Shown here: piece by piece, positions 1 through 7,586 of the stretch
How positions within the stretch are numbered: the stretch's first letter is position 1
Layout of the letters: every line of letters begins with the position of its first letter
Source: Desulfobacterales bacterium
GTDB lineage: Bacteria > Desulfobacterota > DSM-4660 > Desulfatiglandales > Desulfatiglandaceae
Assembly: GCA_021107495.1 (NCBI GenBank)
Contig: JAIOSR010000376.1
Span: forward strand, 1-10,803
Length of the DNA: 10,803 nt
Direction: 5' to 3'
Made by a program: the position numbers and the translations under genes
The notes under the pieces: generated by a model
What the model was told of the DNA's origin: nothing
The model's input: the letters and a program-made list of their open reading frames with translations, nothing else
Databases searched by the model: none

Positions 1-477
1 ACCCATTTTTATCATATGACCATGGGCCAGAACATGGCAGACGTGATGGGCGGGACCATGACCAACGCAGAAGTTCTAAAAGCCGGCGTAGAATTTGTCC
101 GGTCCCTCGGGGTAGTTCCGCTCAAAGTTAATAAGGAAATCTTAGGTTTTTGCTTCAACCGGGTCTGGAGGTCCATCAAGCGGGAGACGCTCCACATGTG
201 GGCCGATGGATTTGTGGACTTTAAAGATGTGGATAGAGCCTGGATGATTTTTACCGGCACTTCATGGGGCCCTTTCAGCCTCATGGATACAGTTGGACTG
301 GATGTCATCTATGATATTGAAATGGTCTACTACAACGAATCCAATGATCCTAATGACCGTCCTCCGCAATTTTTAAAAGACTTGATAGATGCCGGGAATC
401 TCGGGGTTAAGACAGGCAAGGGATTTTATAGCTATCCCAACCCGGAATTCAATAGCCCCGATTTTATAAAGCCATAG
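1..477 (+). CDS. 3-hydroxyacyl-CoA dehydrogenase, C-terminal part (5' end outside window)
   Basis: The reading frame is open from the first base (visible start T-H-F-Y-H) and ends at TAG 475-477, giving 158 visible codons. The Met at 16 is internal, not the real start. The sequence matches the end of the NAD-binding domain and the helical C-terminal dimerisation domain of 3-hydroxyacyl-CoA dehydrogenases, which oxidise (S)-3-hydroxyacyl-CoA to 3-oxoacyl-CoA in beta-oxidation or butyryl-CoA-type pathways. Visible hallmarks are an HF segment at the very start, 'FVRSLGVVPLKVNKE' followed by 'GFCFNRV' (family theme: V-KD-PGFI-NR), the 'WGPFSLMDTVGLD' segment (theme: GP-LDLVGLD), and the terminal 'GVKTGKGFYSYP' motif. 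The Rossmann GxGxxG and the catalytic His would lie upstream. The usual 'PGF' reads 'LGF' here, a mild variation. Substrate chain length cannot be read from this fragment. It converges on mltD with only 22 nt between the stop codons. Confidence 0.88.
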   Translation, partial: THFYHMTMGQNMADVMGGTMTNAEVLKAGVEFVRSLGVVPLKVNKEILGFCFNRVWRSIKRETLHMWADGFVDFKDVDRAWMIFTGTSWGPFSLMDTVGLDVIYDIEMVYYNESNDPNDRPPQFLKDLIDAGNLGVKTGKGFYSYPNPEFNSPDFIKP

Positions 478-499
478 GAATTCTGTTAGAGGGAACCAT

Positions 500-2311
500 C
501 TATTCTGCCTTGACGAGCAATGTCTGTCCCGGAAAAATGGTGCTTCGAGGGGTAAGGCTATTAAGCCGGAGGAATTCAGACAGGTTCATTTGGTGCTTTT
601 GGGCTATTATGTAAGGCGAATCTCCTTTTAGGACTTTATATTTTTTTGTGTCAATCTTTTCGGTAACAGTCGGATCTTTTGAGATCACGAGGACCTGTCC
701 GATTTTAAGGTGTGTGTTATCGAGCTGGTTAAGGGACTGTATGGTCTTGGTCGTGGTCCCGAAACGGTTGGCAATTTTCCAGAGGGAGTCGCCTTTGCGG
801 ACAACGTACTCCAGAAATTTACCTTTTATTCGTGCGGCAGGGACCGCAGGGGAGGTCTTTTTGATTGAGGCATAGGCCCTTCCTGCAGGGATCTTAAGCG
901 TCCACCCCGCCTTTATGTAACGACTGCTTTTCAGCCCGTTCATGGCCGTGATTGCCCTGACACTCGTTCTGTATCTTCGTGCGATAACAGACAGGGACTC
1001 CCCTCTTCTTACCTTGTGCCTCACATAGGTGAGAGACGGAGGTCTCCAGACAGGAATGTCCCCCAGTTTGGAGAGAAGAACTTCCCCGTTACCTTTGGGG
1101 ACTTTAAAGGCATAAGGGTTGTTGGGGGTGGAATTGCGTCTTAGTTCGGGGTTTAAATTCTTCAAAACCTCGTATGATATGCCTAAGTACTTGGCCATGG
1201 TCTTCAAATGGACCTGCTTGTCAATGGTAACCGTTTCCGTTTCGACCGGCTCTTCAACAGGGGGCAGGGTGAATCCGTGGGCCGTGGGATCGTTAACAAT
1301 ATGCAGGACGGCCAAAAATTTTGGCACATAGAAGGCTGTTTCCCAGGGAAGCCTTTGGTAGAGGTCCCAGAAATTGTCAAGGTAATTGATCCGTTGTGAG
1401 CGGATTCGATTAAGCACTCTTCCTTCTCCACAGTTATAGGCAGCCAGGGCAGTTGTCCAGTCCCCGAATATCCGGTGCAACTCTGTCAAATAGGCAATGG
1501 CGGCCCTGGTGGACTTTTCCGGGTCCATCCTTTCGTCTGTCCACCGGTCTCTTTTTAAACCGTATTTATATCCAGTTGAGGCGATAAACTGCCACATTCC
1601 GAGGGCCCTGGCCCTTGAAAGGGCTCTGACCTTGTAACCGCTCTCGATCAGGGGCAGCCAAGACAGTTCCTCCGGCAGGCCGGCCTCCTTGAGGGCCTTT
1701 ACAATGGCAGGTCGATACTTTCCTGAACGACGATACGCTTTCAGAAAGAACCCTCTTTCCCTGCCTTTAAAAACCTTGAGGGCCTTTTCCACGTGGCTGT
1801 TCATTTCAAGGGGGATAACCTTATGAATGCCGTTTGCCACCGTAAACCTGGAGGCATAAACCTCTATGATCCGTTTTGATATGGTAACGCGCAAATCTTC
1901 TCTCTGCTGGAGTATCTCCGGTGTCTGACCAGGGCTGATTTTCAGTATAAGGGAATATGCCTGATCCAGTGCGTCAATGGCATTGTCCAGGTCCCCCTGC
2001 TCCCAGAAGTCGTTGGATGCCTGGCAGAATTCGAGGGCTGAATCAAGTCTTTGCTGGCCAGTTTTTTCCTTTGGACTGGGTTTTGGTGCGGGTTGGGACT
2101 CTTTTAAAGATTCCGAAGGGGCTAAAGTCTTTTTTTCTTCTGTTTTGGCAGGGACAATGTTTTTTTCCTTTGCAACGGTACTTTCCGGCAAGGGTTTATT
2201 GCCTTCTGATGTGACGTAAGGGGATTCAACGGCACAGCCGGCGCCGACTAATAAGAGAATGACGATAAATACTATTTTGGCACAGGACAAAAAATTCAGA
2301 CGATTTTCCAC
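500..2311 (-). CDS. mltD: Membrane-bound lytic murein transglycosylase with C-terminal LysM repeats (MltD type)
   Basis: This 603-aa protein is predicted to be an outer-membrane or periplasmic lipoprotein that cleaves the MurNAc-GlcNAc bond of peptidoglycan, leaving 1,6-anhydroMurNAc. Residues 1-25 are a hydrophobic signal peptide ending in a lipobox-like VGAGC with Cys26 (Gly at -3 is slightly atypical). Residues 30-85 are a Pro/Lys/Glu-rich linker. Residues 88-127 look like a TPR-type helical pair. The SLT domain spans about 195-310, with the catalytic Glu223 in 'LPLIESGY', then 'ALGMWQFIASTGYKYGL' and 'ALAAYNCGEGRV'. Three LysM domains follow at about 429-475, 499-544 and 556-602; residues 360-405 may be a decayed fourth. 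The start is GTG, chosen because GGGAG (2316-2320) lies just upstream and the signal peptide begins there. It follows cca in the same direction but has its own promoter-like sequence. MltD of E. coli typically carries two LysM domains; three is a modest expansion. Confidence 0.92.
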   Translation of the reverse strand: MENRLNFLSCAKIVFIVILLLVGAGCAVESPYVTSEGNKPLPESTVAKEKNIVPAKTEEKKTLAPSESLKESQPAPKPSPKEKTGQQRLDSALEFCQASNDFWEQGDLDNAIDALDQAYSLILKISPGQTPEILQQREDLRVTISKRIIEVYASRFTVANGIHKVIPLEMNSHVEKALKVFKGRERGFFLKAYRRSGKYRPAIVKALKEAGLPEELSWLPLIESGYKVRALSRARALGMWQFIASTGYKYGLKRDRWTDERMDPEKSTRAAIAYLTELHRIFGDWTTALAAYNCGEGRVLNRIRSQRINYLDNFWDLYQRLPWETAFYVPKFLAVLHIVNDPTAHGFTLPPVEEPVETETVTIDKQVHLKTMAKYLGISYEVLKNLNPELRRNSTPNNPYAFKVPKGNGEVLLSKLGDIPVWRPPSLTYVRHKVRRGESLSVIARRYRTSVRAITAMNGLKSSRYIKAGWTLKIPAGRAYASIKKTSPAVPAARIKGKFLEYVVRKGDSLWKIANRFGTTTKTIQSLNQLDNTHLKIGQVLVISKDPTVTEKIDTKKYKVLKGDSPYIIAQKHQMNLSEFLRLNSLTPRSTIFPGQTLLVKAE

Positions 2312-2315
2312 GTTT

Positions 2316-2320
2316 CTCCC
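2316..2320 (-). promoter_or_regulatory. Ribosome binding site deciding the GTG start of mltD
   Basis: On the minus strand the sequence reads AAAGGGAGAAAC-GTG. The GGGAG core is 4 nt from the GTG at 2311, and no nearby ATG gives a better signal peptide. Confidence 0.6.
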
Positions 2321-2332
2321 TTTGCACTGTAG

Positions 2333-2352
2333 GACAGGTCCTGATGCCTGTC
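2333..2352 (-). repeat. Short inverted repeat in the mltD 5' leader
   Basis: GACAGG and CCTGTC (6 bp each, 8-nt loop) lie between the predicted mltD transcription start and its ribosome binding site. The RNA could form a small hairpin about 12 nt upstream of the GGGAG. An overlapping symmetric AGGAC-N2-GTCCT (2331-2342) is also present. It could be a leader hairpin or a DNA operator; the sequence does not decide. Confidence 0.4.
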
Positions 2353-2371
2353 ATATGTTTTTAGTCAGGCG

Positions 2372-2401
2372 AGTATAAAAGAAAAAGTGCTTAATGGTCA
2401 A
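2372..2401 (-). promoter_or_regulatory. Sigma70-type promoter for mltD
   Basis: On the minus strand, a -35 TTGACC (2396-2401) is separated by 18 nt from a -10 TATACT (2372-2377). Each hexamer matches the consensus at 5 of 6 positions. It lies in the 112-nt gap between cca and mltD, so mltD can be transcribed independently of the resB-ccsB-cca operon. The expected start is near 2365. Confidence 0.6.
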
Positions 2402-2423
2402 GAAGATATGGGGAGGATCTTTA

Positions 2424-3740
2424 TCAGGCCCTTTTCACCTGCTCCAAAAGGCCCAAAAGGGTTTTCTTATTGTTCATCTCGGGATGATCAGTGACCTTTT
2501 CCATTAATTCCCTTAATACCCTACGCACCTCAGGTCCCGGTGAAATCCCTAAAAAATCCATTACATTATAGCCGTCTACGGCAAGATCCTGTGTTGTGTT
2601 AGCCATGGGACCGTTGAGTTGATTCATAATTCTCTTTTCAAGCTCGACCAGGAGATCCTGTTTTTGGTCATCCATGCCGTGGGCCACTATATCTGCCCGG
2701 CGGAATTCGACAAGGTCCATTATGTCTGCCTGTCCCACCCTGCGGATCAGGCGTCTGACCGCTCCGTCGTTCCACCCGGAATTATAGCCGATCATATGGT
2801 TAGCGATAAGGTTTGTAGCTTTACGGGTTATGTCTTTACTGAACTTAAATCTGGCCATGATTTCACCGGAAAGAAGGGCGCTTTCCTTTTCATGACCCAA
2901 AAATCGCCATTTGCCGTCTATTTTTTTTCTTATGCGTGGTTTTGCAATATCATGGAAAAGGGCAGTAAGCCTAAGGACGGGGACCGGTTCCACCCTGTCA
3001 AGGGTTTCCATAATATGTTTAAAAACCGTATATCGGTGGTATCTATTTTGTCGCATTCGGTATCCTTCGAGGAGTTCAGGGAGAAAATGCTTAAGGAGCC
3101 CTGTTCTGAACATCAGGTTAAACCCTGTGGAGGGTTTGGGGCTCATCAGGACTTTCATCAATTCTTCCCGAATGCGCTCTGACGCCACTCGAAGGAGCAG
3201 GGGGGTCATTTGAGTGAGGGTGTTAAGCGTTTCCGGTTCTATTCGAAATTTGAGTTCCGTGGCAAATCGTACGGCCCTTAAGAGTCGTAGCGGGTCTTCC
3301 CTGAACCGTTCCTCAGGATCTCCCACCGCCCTTAAGAGTTTTTTTTTGATATCTGCTTTTCCACCTCGGGGGTCAAGTATCCCGCCTGTTTCCGAATCAA
3401 ATGCCATGGCGTTGATAGTAAAATCGCGGTGGCCTAAGTCTTCCTCGATATCGTTTTTTCCTCCCCTGAAGGTGGTCACCTCAAAGTGATTAGCCGAATC
3501 AACAAGGGTTACCGTGTCGTGCTTGAGTGCAAAGAGTCTTGTGTCGCGAAATATGGTCTTTATTTCCGAGGGTGTGGCCGTTGTTGTCACATCCCAGTCT
3601 GTTATCGGGCGTTTTAAGCAGAAATCACGCACTGCCCCACCCACGATATATGCCTGGTGCCCGGCGTATTTAAGCCTGTTAAGTATGTCGGAAACAAATT
3701 TTGGGATTTGTGGTTTGAGTATGGAATCAAGATTTGGCAT
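2424..3740 (-). CDS. cca: CCA-adding tRNA nucleotidyltransferase (class II, with HD domain)
   Basis: This 438-aa cytoplasmic enzyme of the poly(A) polymerase/tRNA nucleotidyltransferase family adds or repairs the 3' CCA end of tRNAs from CTP and ATP. Head-domain motifs are clear: 'GGAVRD' at 34-39 with metal-binding Asp48 and Asp50 in 'DWDVTT', 'HRDFTINAMA' at 104-113, and 'EDPLRLLRAVRFA' at 148-160 of the neck, followed by 'ERIREELMKVL' around 188-198. A C-terminal HD-type segment has His263-Asp264 in 'ALFHDIAKPR', as in bacterial enzymes with an added phosphohydrolase-like domain. Some bacteria split the job between CC-adding and A-adding paralogues, and the sequence alone does not show which this is. 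The ATG overlaps the end of ccsB by 14 nt and lacks an obvious Shine-Dalgarno, suggesting translational coupling. An in-frame TAG 15 nt upstream excludes an earlier start. Confidence 0.93.
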   Translation of the reverse strand: MPNLDSILKPQIPKFVSDILNRLKYAGHQAYIVGGAVRDFCLKRPITDWDVTTTATPSEIKTIFRDTRLFALKHDTVTLVDSANHFEVTTFRGGKNDIEEDLGHRDFTINAMAFDSETGGILDPRGGKADIKKKLLRAVGDPEERFREDPLRLLRAVRFATELKFRIEPETLNTLTQMTPLLLRVASERIREELMKVLMSPKPSTGFNLMFRTGLLKHFLPELLEGYRMRQNRYHRYTVFKHIMETLDRVEPVPVLRLTALFHDIAKPRIRKKIDGKWRFLGHEKESALLSGEIMARFKFSKDITRKATNLIANHMIGYNSGWNDGAVRRLIRRVGQADIMDLVEFRRADIVAHGMDDQKQDLLVELEKRIMNQLNGPMANTTQDLAVDGYNVMDFLGISPGPEVRRVLRELMEKVTDHPEMNNKKTLLGLLEQVKRA

Positions 3741-4569
3741 AACTGTGCAGCCCGGCTAAATAATTGACCCCGAAATAGGTGAACAGGACGCAGGAAAATC
3801 CAATGAAGCAGAGGATAGCGATTTTTTTCCCCTTCCATCCCCTTACCGTTCGTGAATGAAGCACAGAGGCATAGATGAGCCATGTGATCAGGGACCATGT
3901 CTCCTTTGGATCCCAGCTCCAGTAAGTTCCCCAGGCGGAATGTGCCCAGACCGAACCGGTGATGATCCCGAGGGTAAGCATTAAAAAACCAATCACAACC
4001 ATCTGGTAGTTCAGTTCATCAAGGACGCCCTTTCCGGGAATCAGTTTCAAAAAGAGGTTTTTCCTGTCGTCGTTGTCTAACCGTTTTAAAAGATACATGA
4101 TACTGATTCCGAAAGAGAGACCGAATGCGGCATATCCAAAAAAACAGGTGATCACATGGCTGATGAGCCAGTTGCTTTTGAGGGCCGGGATAAGCGGCTG
4201 GATGTGGCTTCTGACGTTCGGGGAAAATGAGGCATAGGCCAGGGCTAAAAATGCAAGTGGCGTGACAAAGGCGCCGAAGGTCCTGCTTTTTGTTCGCCAT
4301 TCCATAATGAGATAGAGAAGAATTACTGTCCAGGCGAAAAATATCAGGGATTCATATAGATTTGAAAAGGGCGCGTGTCCGATACCCAGGCTGTAGGATT
4401 CCAACCATCTCAATACAATTGCTATTGTCTGGACTGCAAATCCCACTGCAGTCACGATAGTTGCCAGTCTACCGAAGATGTCCCTACCGTTAACCATCAT
4501 AAAAAGGTAGAGCATGAACGAGCCAAAATAGACAAATGTAATATAGCTGAGGATGAGGGAGTTAATCAT
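3727..4569 (-). CDS. ccsB: Cytochrome c biogenesis WWD-domain membrane protein (CcsB, also called CcsA/ResC)
   Basis: This 280-aa polytopic inner-membrane protein belongs to system II cytochrome c maturation. With ResB it carries haem across the membrane and presents it to apocytochrome CXXCH motifs. The WWD signature is unmistakable at 208-230 ('WAHSAWGTYWSWDPKETW'). About eight membrane segments can be seen. Candidate haem-ligand histidines are H65 (in 'GHAPFSNLYES'), H138, H238 and H275, placed around the WWD loop as in the CcsA/CcmC/CcmF haem-handling superfamily. Names differ between groups: the WWD protein is CcsA in Helicobacter/Bordetella usage and ResC in Bacillus, but many annotations call this bacterial form CcsB. 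It begins 6 nt after the resB stop, with AAAGGA overlapping that stop region as ribosome binding site, and it overlaps cca by 14 nt at its 3' end. Length is normal for a stand-alone subunit not fused to ResB. Confidence 0.93.
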   Translation of the reverse strand: MINSLILSYITFVYFGSFMLYLFMMVNGRDIFGRLATIVTAVGFAVQTIAIVLRWLESYSLGIGHAPFSNLYESLIFFAWTVILLYLIMEWRTKSRTFGAFVTPLAFLALAYASFSPNVRSHIQPLIPALKSNWLISHVITCFFGYAAFGLSFGISIMYLLKRLDNDDRKNLFLKLIPGKGVLDELNYQMVVIGFLMLTLGIITGSVWAHSAWGTYWSWDPKETWSLITWLIYASVLHSRTVRGWKGKKIAILCFIGFSCVLFTYFGVNYLAGLHSYAKS

Positions 4570-4575
4570 GTATTT

Positions 4576-5991
4576 TTATCCTTTTTCCGAAAACGTATCT
4601 TTGAGATCATTTGTCAGGTTTTCCAGTTCCCTCTGAAAACCCACAGGATTTTTGCTGGCGGTTCCCGCAACGCTGATTTTTGTTCCTGACTCTTCTTCCG
4701 ATAACCGGACCCAGATCTTCCTGTGAGAAGTAAAAAAAGTGACAAAAAAACCTGCTACCATCATGAAACATCCTATCCAGACTATATTTACTCCGGGGTC
4801 TTTATTCACCTGCAAGCCCGTGTAATATGCGCTTTCAAGATGGTCTAAGAAAAAGGTATATGGTTTGAATTCCGAAGCATTAAACTTAGGGGAGCGGGCC
4901 ATTGGCGCGGGCAGTCTTTTCCGGACTATTTGCGGATTCTGAAACACCCAGAAGTCGACTTCCTCTCCCTGTGAAGGTTGAATCAGCACCTGGACCGCGG
5001 CTCCCAGTCCCATCAAGTCTCCTTTGACGTCAACCACTATGAGTTGTCCTTCTTTTTCAGGCAATTGTACTGGATGTCCCGGTTCAATCACCAGTGTCGT
5101 GATGTCGTCTTTGTTAGCATGTTTTGCAATCTTCAGCCGCACCTTTTTGCCGGGCAGTTTACCATAGCTGGCCTGGTAAAACGTCACGCCTTTGAATTGG
5201 ATCGGATGGTTGACCAGGGCGCTTCTTTTTTCCACTTCTTTTCCATTTATAAAGAAGGTCAGGTCTGAACGATATTCTTTAGGCGCACCGTTTTTGTAAA
5301 AATCAACCGTAAACTTGTCACAACTCACCTCAAAACCGAGCTTTAGCGGGGACATTCCTTTTCGCAGAGTTACTGTGTCAATCTTTCCCCCTTCCAATAT
5401 ATTGACATATGCCTCAAACCCGAAAAAAGATCCTACCAGCCCGCCAATGAGGATAATAAGCACGCTTAAGTGGATGAGATAGACACCGAAATGGGAGTAG
5501 CCTCCTTTTTCGCCGTAAAAAAAACGGTCATGTCCCGTCTCCTTGTTTTGTGTTCTCTTGTAACGCTTTTGAAGGAATCGGCCAATGCTAAGGACGGGAT
5601 CATTTATCTTCGTCTGTACGAAAAAAGTCTGTTCCGGTTGTAAATGCTCAAAAGGTTTTGTGCGGTCCGGTCTCGGGATCGTACTGAATCGTTTCCATGC
5701 ACCGGAAAATCTATCAACAGAGCAAATTATCAAGTTCAGACCGAGACCCCCTAAAAGAAGCCTGAACCAGAGGGAATGGTACATGTCAAACAGGTTGAGG
5801 TTACTCAAAAAGCTGAACCATCTTGGGCTGAGACTTTTTGCAAACTGCACGGCGCCTTGGCCCTGCTGGGGAATCAGTGTGCCTATAATAGATGCGATTG
5901 CCAGGATGATCAAGAGCACAATGGTCAATTTGACCGAACTGAAGAAGCGCCATAGGGCATTTGATTTTTTGTCGGTTTTGGATGATGTCAT
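4576..5991 (-). CDS. resB: Cytochrome c biogenesis protein ResB (Ccs1 family)
   Basis: This 471-aa partner of the WWD protein in system II cytochrome c maturation is thought to hold the apocytochrome and help form the haem channel. Membrane segments fall at about 20-40, 72-91, 166-190 and 401-421, with a large periplasmic domain between the third and fourth (about 191-400), the usual ResB topology. Recognisable segments are 'SVKLTIVLLIILAIASIIGTLIPQ' near the N terminus, 'GYSHFGVYLIHLSVLIILIGG' (H167 and H174) and 'NHPIQFKGVTFYQASYG' (261-277), followed by 'DPGVNIVWIGC' leading into the last membrane helix. The short cytoplasmic tail (424-471) is poorly conserved. The ATG is preceded directly by an in-frame TAG (5998-6000), so the start cannot lie further upstream; I see no clear Shine-Dalgarno. 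It is the first gene of the minus-strand operon resB-ccsB-cca and divergent from serS. Confidence 0.92.
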   Translation of the reverse strand: MTSSKTDKKSNALWRFFSSVKLTIVLLIILAIASIIGTLIPQQGQGAVQFAKSLSPRWFSFLSNLNLFDMYHSLWFRLLLGGLGLNLIICSVDRFSGAWKRFSTIPRPDRTKPFEHLQPEQTFFVQTKINDPVLSIGRFLQKRYKRTQNKETGHDRFFYGEKGGYSHFGVYLIHLSVLIILIGGLVGSFFGFEAYVNILEGGKIDTVTLRKGMSPLKLGFEVSCDKFTVDFYKNGAPKEYRSDLTFFINGKEVEKRSALVNHPIQFKGVTFYQASYGKLPGKKVRLKIAKHANKDDITTLVIEPGHPVQLPEKEGQLIVVDVKGDLMGLGAAVQVLIQPSQGEEVDFWVFQNPQIVRKRLPAPMARSPKFNASEFKPYTFFLDHLESAYYTGLQVNKDPGVNIVWIGCFMMVAGFFVTFFTSHRKIWVRLSEEESGTKISVAGTASKNPVGFQRELENLTNDLKDTFSEKG

Positions 5992-6058
5992 AATAGTCTA
6001 AAGTTTGGAACGAGTCGATCCTGTCGAGAAGGGACGGAAACCAGCAACGGACAAATGG

Positions 6059-6087
6059 CGTATAGCATGGATGAGGACAAACTGCAA
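6059..6087 (-). promoter_or_regulatory. Possible promoter of the resB-ccsB-cca operon
   Basis: On the minus strand, TTGCAG (6082-6087) is 17 nt from TATACG (6059-6064), which is preceded by TGC, an extended -10 arrangement. The -35 matches consensus at only 3 of 6 positions, so this is tentative. The implied leader to the resB ATG is about 60 nt. Confidence 0.35.
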
Positions 6088-6107
6088 ATCAAAACCCATC
6101 AAAAGAT

Positions 6108-6136
6108 TTGACCATTTTGCCCGCATCATGTAATAA
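6108..6136 (+). promoter_or_regulatory. Sigma70-type promoter for serS
   Basis: TTGACC (6108-6113), a 17-nt spacer and TAATAA (6131-6136) form a strong match with ideal spacing. Transcription would begin near 6143, leaving a leader of about 114 nt before serS. The resB -35 element lies about 20 bp away on the opposite strand, so the two promoters are back to back. Confidence 0.65.
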
Positions 6137-6154
6137 AGCCGTTATGTTTAGGCC

Positions 6155-6211
6155 ATGACAAGCAGCCTGAAGAGATTTAAAGAGAAACTTAGCCTGAAGG
6201 TTATGGGGTAA
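6155..6211 (+). other. Possible 18-codon leader ORF upstream of serS
   Basis: ATG 6155-6157 to TAA 6209-6211 encodes MTSSLKRFKEKLSLKVMG, a basic, amphipathic-looking peptide, inside the predicted serS leader. All three serine codons are AGC. A 9-bp direct repeat (AGCCTGAAG at 6164-6172 and 6191-6199) sits in frame and encodes S-L-K twice, nine codons apart. The ribosome binding site is weak (TTTAGG only 2-3 nt upstream). An ORF this short can occur by chance; translation is unproven. Confidence 0.25.
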
Positions 6212-6242
6212 TGGAGAAAAAACTATAGAATATCGGTAAGAT

Positions 6243-6248
6243 AAGGAG
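6243..6248 (+). promoter_or_regulatory. Ribosome binding site of serS
   Basis: AAGGAG lies 8 nt upstream of ATG 6257, separated by a T-run (6250-6256). This is the strongest Shine-Dalgarno in the window. Confidence 0.7.
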
Positions 6249-6256
6249 CTTTTTTT

Positions 6257-7528
6257 ATGTTAGACCTTAAATTTGTAAGATCCAATCTCGGCAGCATAAA
6301 AGATATGCTCAAAACAAGGGGTTATGACCTTGATATCTCACGATTTGAGACTCTGGATCAGGAAAGAAGAGCGAGGTTGACCATCTTGGAAGAGCTTCGC
6401 CACCGCCGCAATCAGGTCAGCGACGATATCGCGGCAATGAAAAAAAAGGGTGAGGATGCATCGTCAGTCATCGCTGAAATGAAGACGGTCTCTTCAAATA
6501 TCAAGGAAAAGGAAAAGGAACTTCCCCTGTTTGTTGATGAGCTGAACGAAATGCTCATGATTATACCAAATATGCCTCACGAATCCGTGCCCGTCGGAAA
6601 GGATGAAACAGATAACCCGGTTATTCGAACCTGGGGAGAAATTCGGAAAATGGATTTCGAGGCACTTCTCCACTGGGAGATAGGAGAAAAACTCGGCATT
6701 CTCGATTTTGCCCGCGCTGCCAAGATTGCCGGCGCCAGATTCGCCCTTTACCGGGGCCCTGGCGCCAGGCTGGAAAGGGCCCTCATTAACTTCATGCTCG
6801 ACATCCACACAAAAGAGCACGGATACACCGAGATTCTGCCTCCGTTCATGGTAAATTCCGATTCCATGACCGCTACCGGCCAGTTACCCAAGTTTAAAGA
6901 AGACCTTTTCAAAATAGAGGGTTGGGATTTTTATCTGATCCCCACGGCAGAGGTACCCGTGACCAATATTCATCGTGAGGAGGTCCTTCCTGAGGACCAG
7001 ATGCCCGTTTACTATGTCTCCTATACGCCATGCTTTCGTTCAGAGGCCGGATCTTACGGCAAGGACACCCGGGGCCTCATTCGGCAACACCAGTTTAATA
7101 AAGTGGAACTGGTCAAGTTCACGAGACCGGAAGAATCATATGATGAATTGGAAAAACTGACCCGAAACGCAGAAGAGATTTTAAGACGCCTTGAACTCCC
7201 GTACCGTGTGATTACGCTTTGTACCGGAGACCTCGGTTTTTCCGCGGCCAAGACCTATGATCTGGAGGCATGGCTTCCGGGTCAGGGACTATACAGGGAG
7301 ATTTCGTCCTGCAGTAACTTTACTGATTTTCAGGCAAGGCGGGCAGGGATACGGTTTAAGAGAAAAGGGTCGAAAGGTACGGAACTGGTAAACACGTTAA
7401 ACGGTTCCGGTCTGGCCGTGGGAAGGACTCTGGTTGCCATCCTCGAAAACTATCAGCAGGCGGATGGCAGTGTAAGAATACCGGAAGCTCTTAAACCGTA
7501 TATGGGAGGCGTCGATTTTATTAACTAA
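6257..7528 (+). CDS. serS: Seryl-tRNA synthetase
   Basis: This 423-aa class II aminoacyl-tRNA synthetase activates serine with ATP and loads it on tRNA-Ser (and on tRNA-Sec where selenocysteine is used). The N terminus 'MLDLKFVRSN' is typical, followed by a long antiparallel coiled-coil arm (about 28-100) that grips the long variable arm of tRNA-Ser. The catalytic core contains the 'TAEVP' serine-binding loop (230-234), motif 2 'CFRSEAGSYGKDTRG' (259-273, R261 and E263) and motif 3 'LNGSGLAVGRTLVAILE' (381-397, R390). Length is normal and all motifs are intact, so it should be the functional bacterial-type enzyme. The start is supported by AAGGAG 8 nt upstream. It is transcribed alone from its own promoter, divergent from resB, and is followed by a terminator-like hairpin at 7587-7624. 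Confidence 0.97.
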   Translation: MLDLKFVRSNLGSIKDMLKTRGYDLDISRFETLDQERRARLTILEELRHRRNQVSDDIAAMKKKGEDASSVIAEMKTVSSNIKEKEKELPLFVDELNEMLMIIPNMPHESVPVGKDETDNPVIRTWGEIRKMDFEALLHWEIGEKLGILDFARAAKIAGARFALYRGPGARLERALINFMLDIHTKEHGYTEILPPFMVNSDSMTATGQLPKFKEDLFKIEGWDFYLIPTAEVPVTNIHREEVLPEDQMPVYYVSYTPCFRSEAGSYGKDTRGLIRQHQFNKVELVKFTRPEESYDELEKLTRNAEEILRRLELPYRVITLCTGDLGFSAAKTYDLEAWLPGQGLYREISSCSNFTDFQARRAGIRFKRKGSKGTELVNTLNGSGLAVGRTLVAILENYQQADGSVRIPEALKPYMGGVDFIN

Positions 7529-7586
7529 AATCGCGGAGCGATGTAATAGCTCAATAAATAGAGGCGTTTTTGCATAGTGGCGGGGC

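Noticed and set aside
478..499. Bidirectional terminator between the dehydrogenase and mltD
   Set aside because: The 22-nt gap holds no stem with a T-tract on either strand; termination must occur inside the facing gene or depend on Rho.
2619..3182. 187-codon plus-strand open frame inside cca
   Set aside because: It lies wholly antisense to cca, whose catalytic motifs are all intact. The translation resembles no family I know, so it is a shadow frame.
5585..6001. 138-codon plus-strand open frame antisense to resB
   Set aside because: It mirrors the N-terminal membrane part of resB, has no ribosome binding site and shows no recognisable domain.
6143..6256. T-box leader upstream of serS
   Set aside because: There is no T-box-like conserved sequence, no specifier stem and no GC-rich terminator before the ATG. 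The leader is also short for this class.
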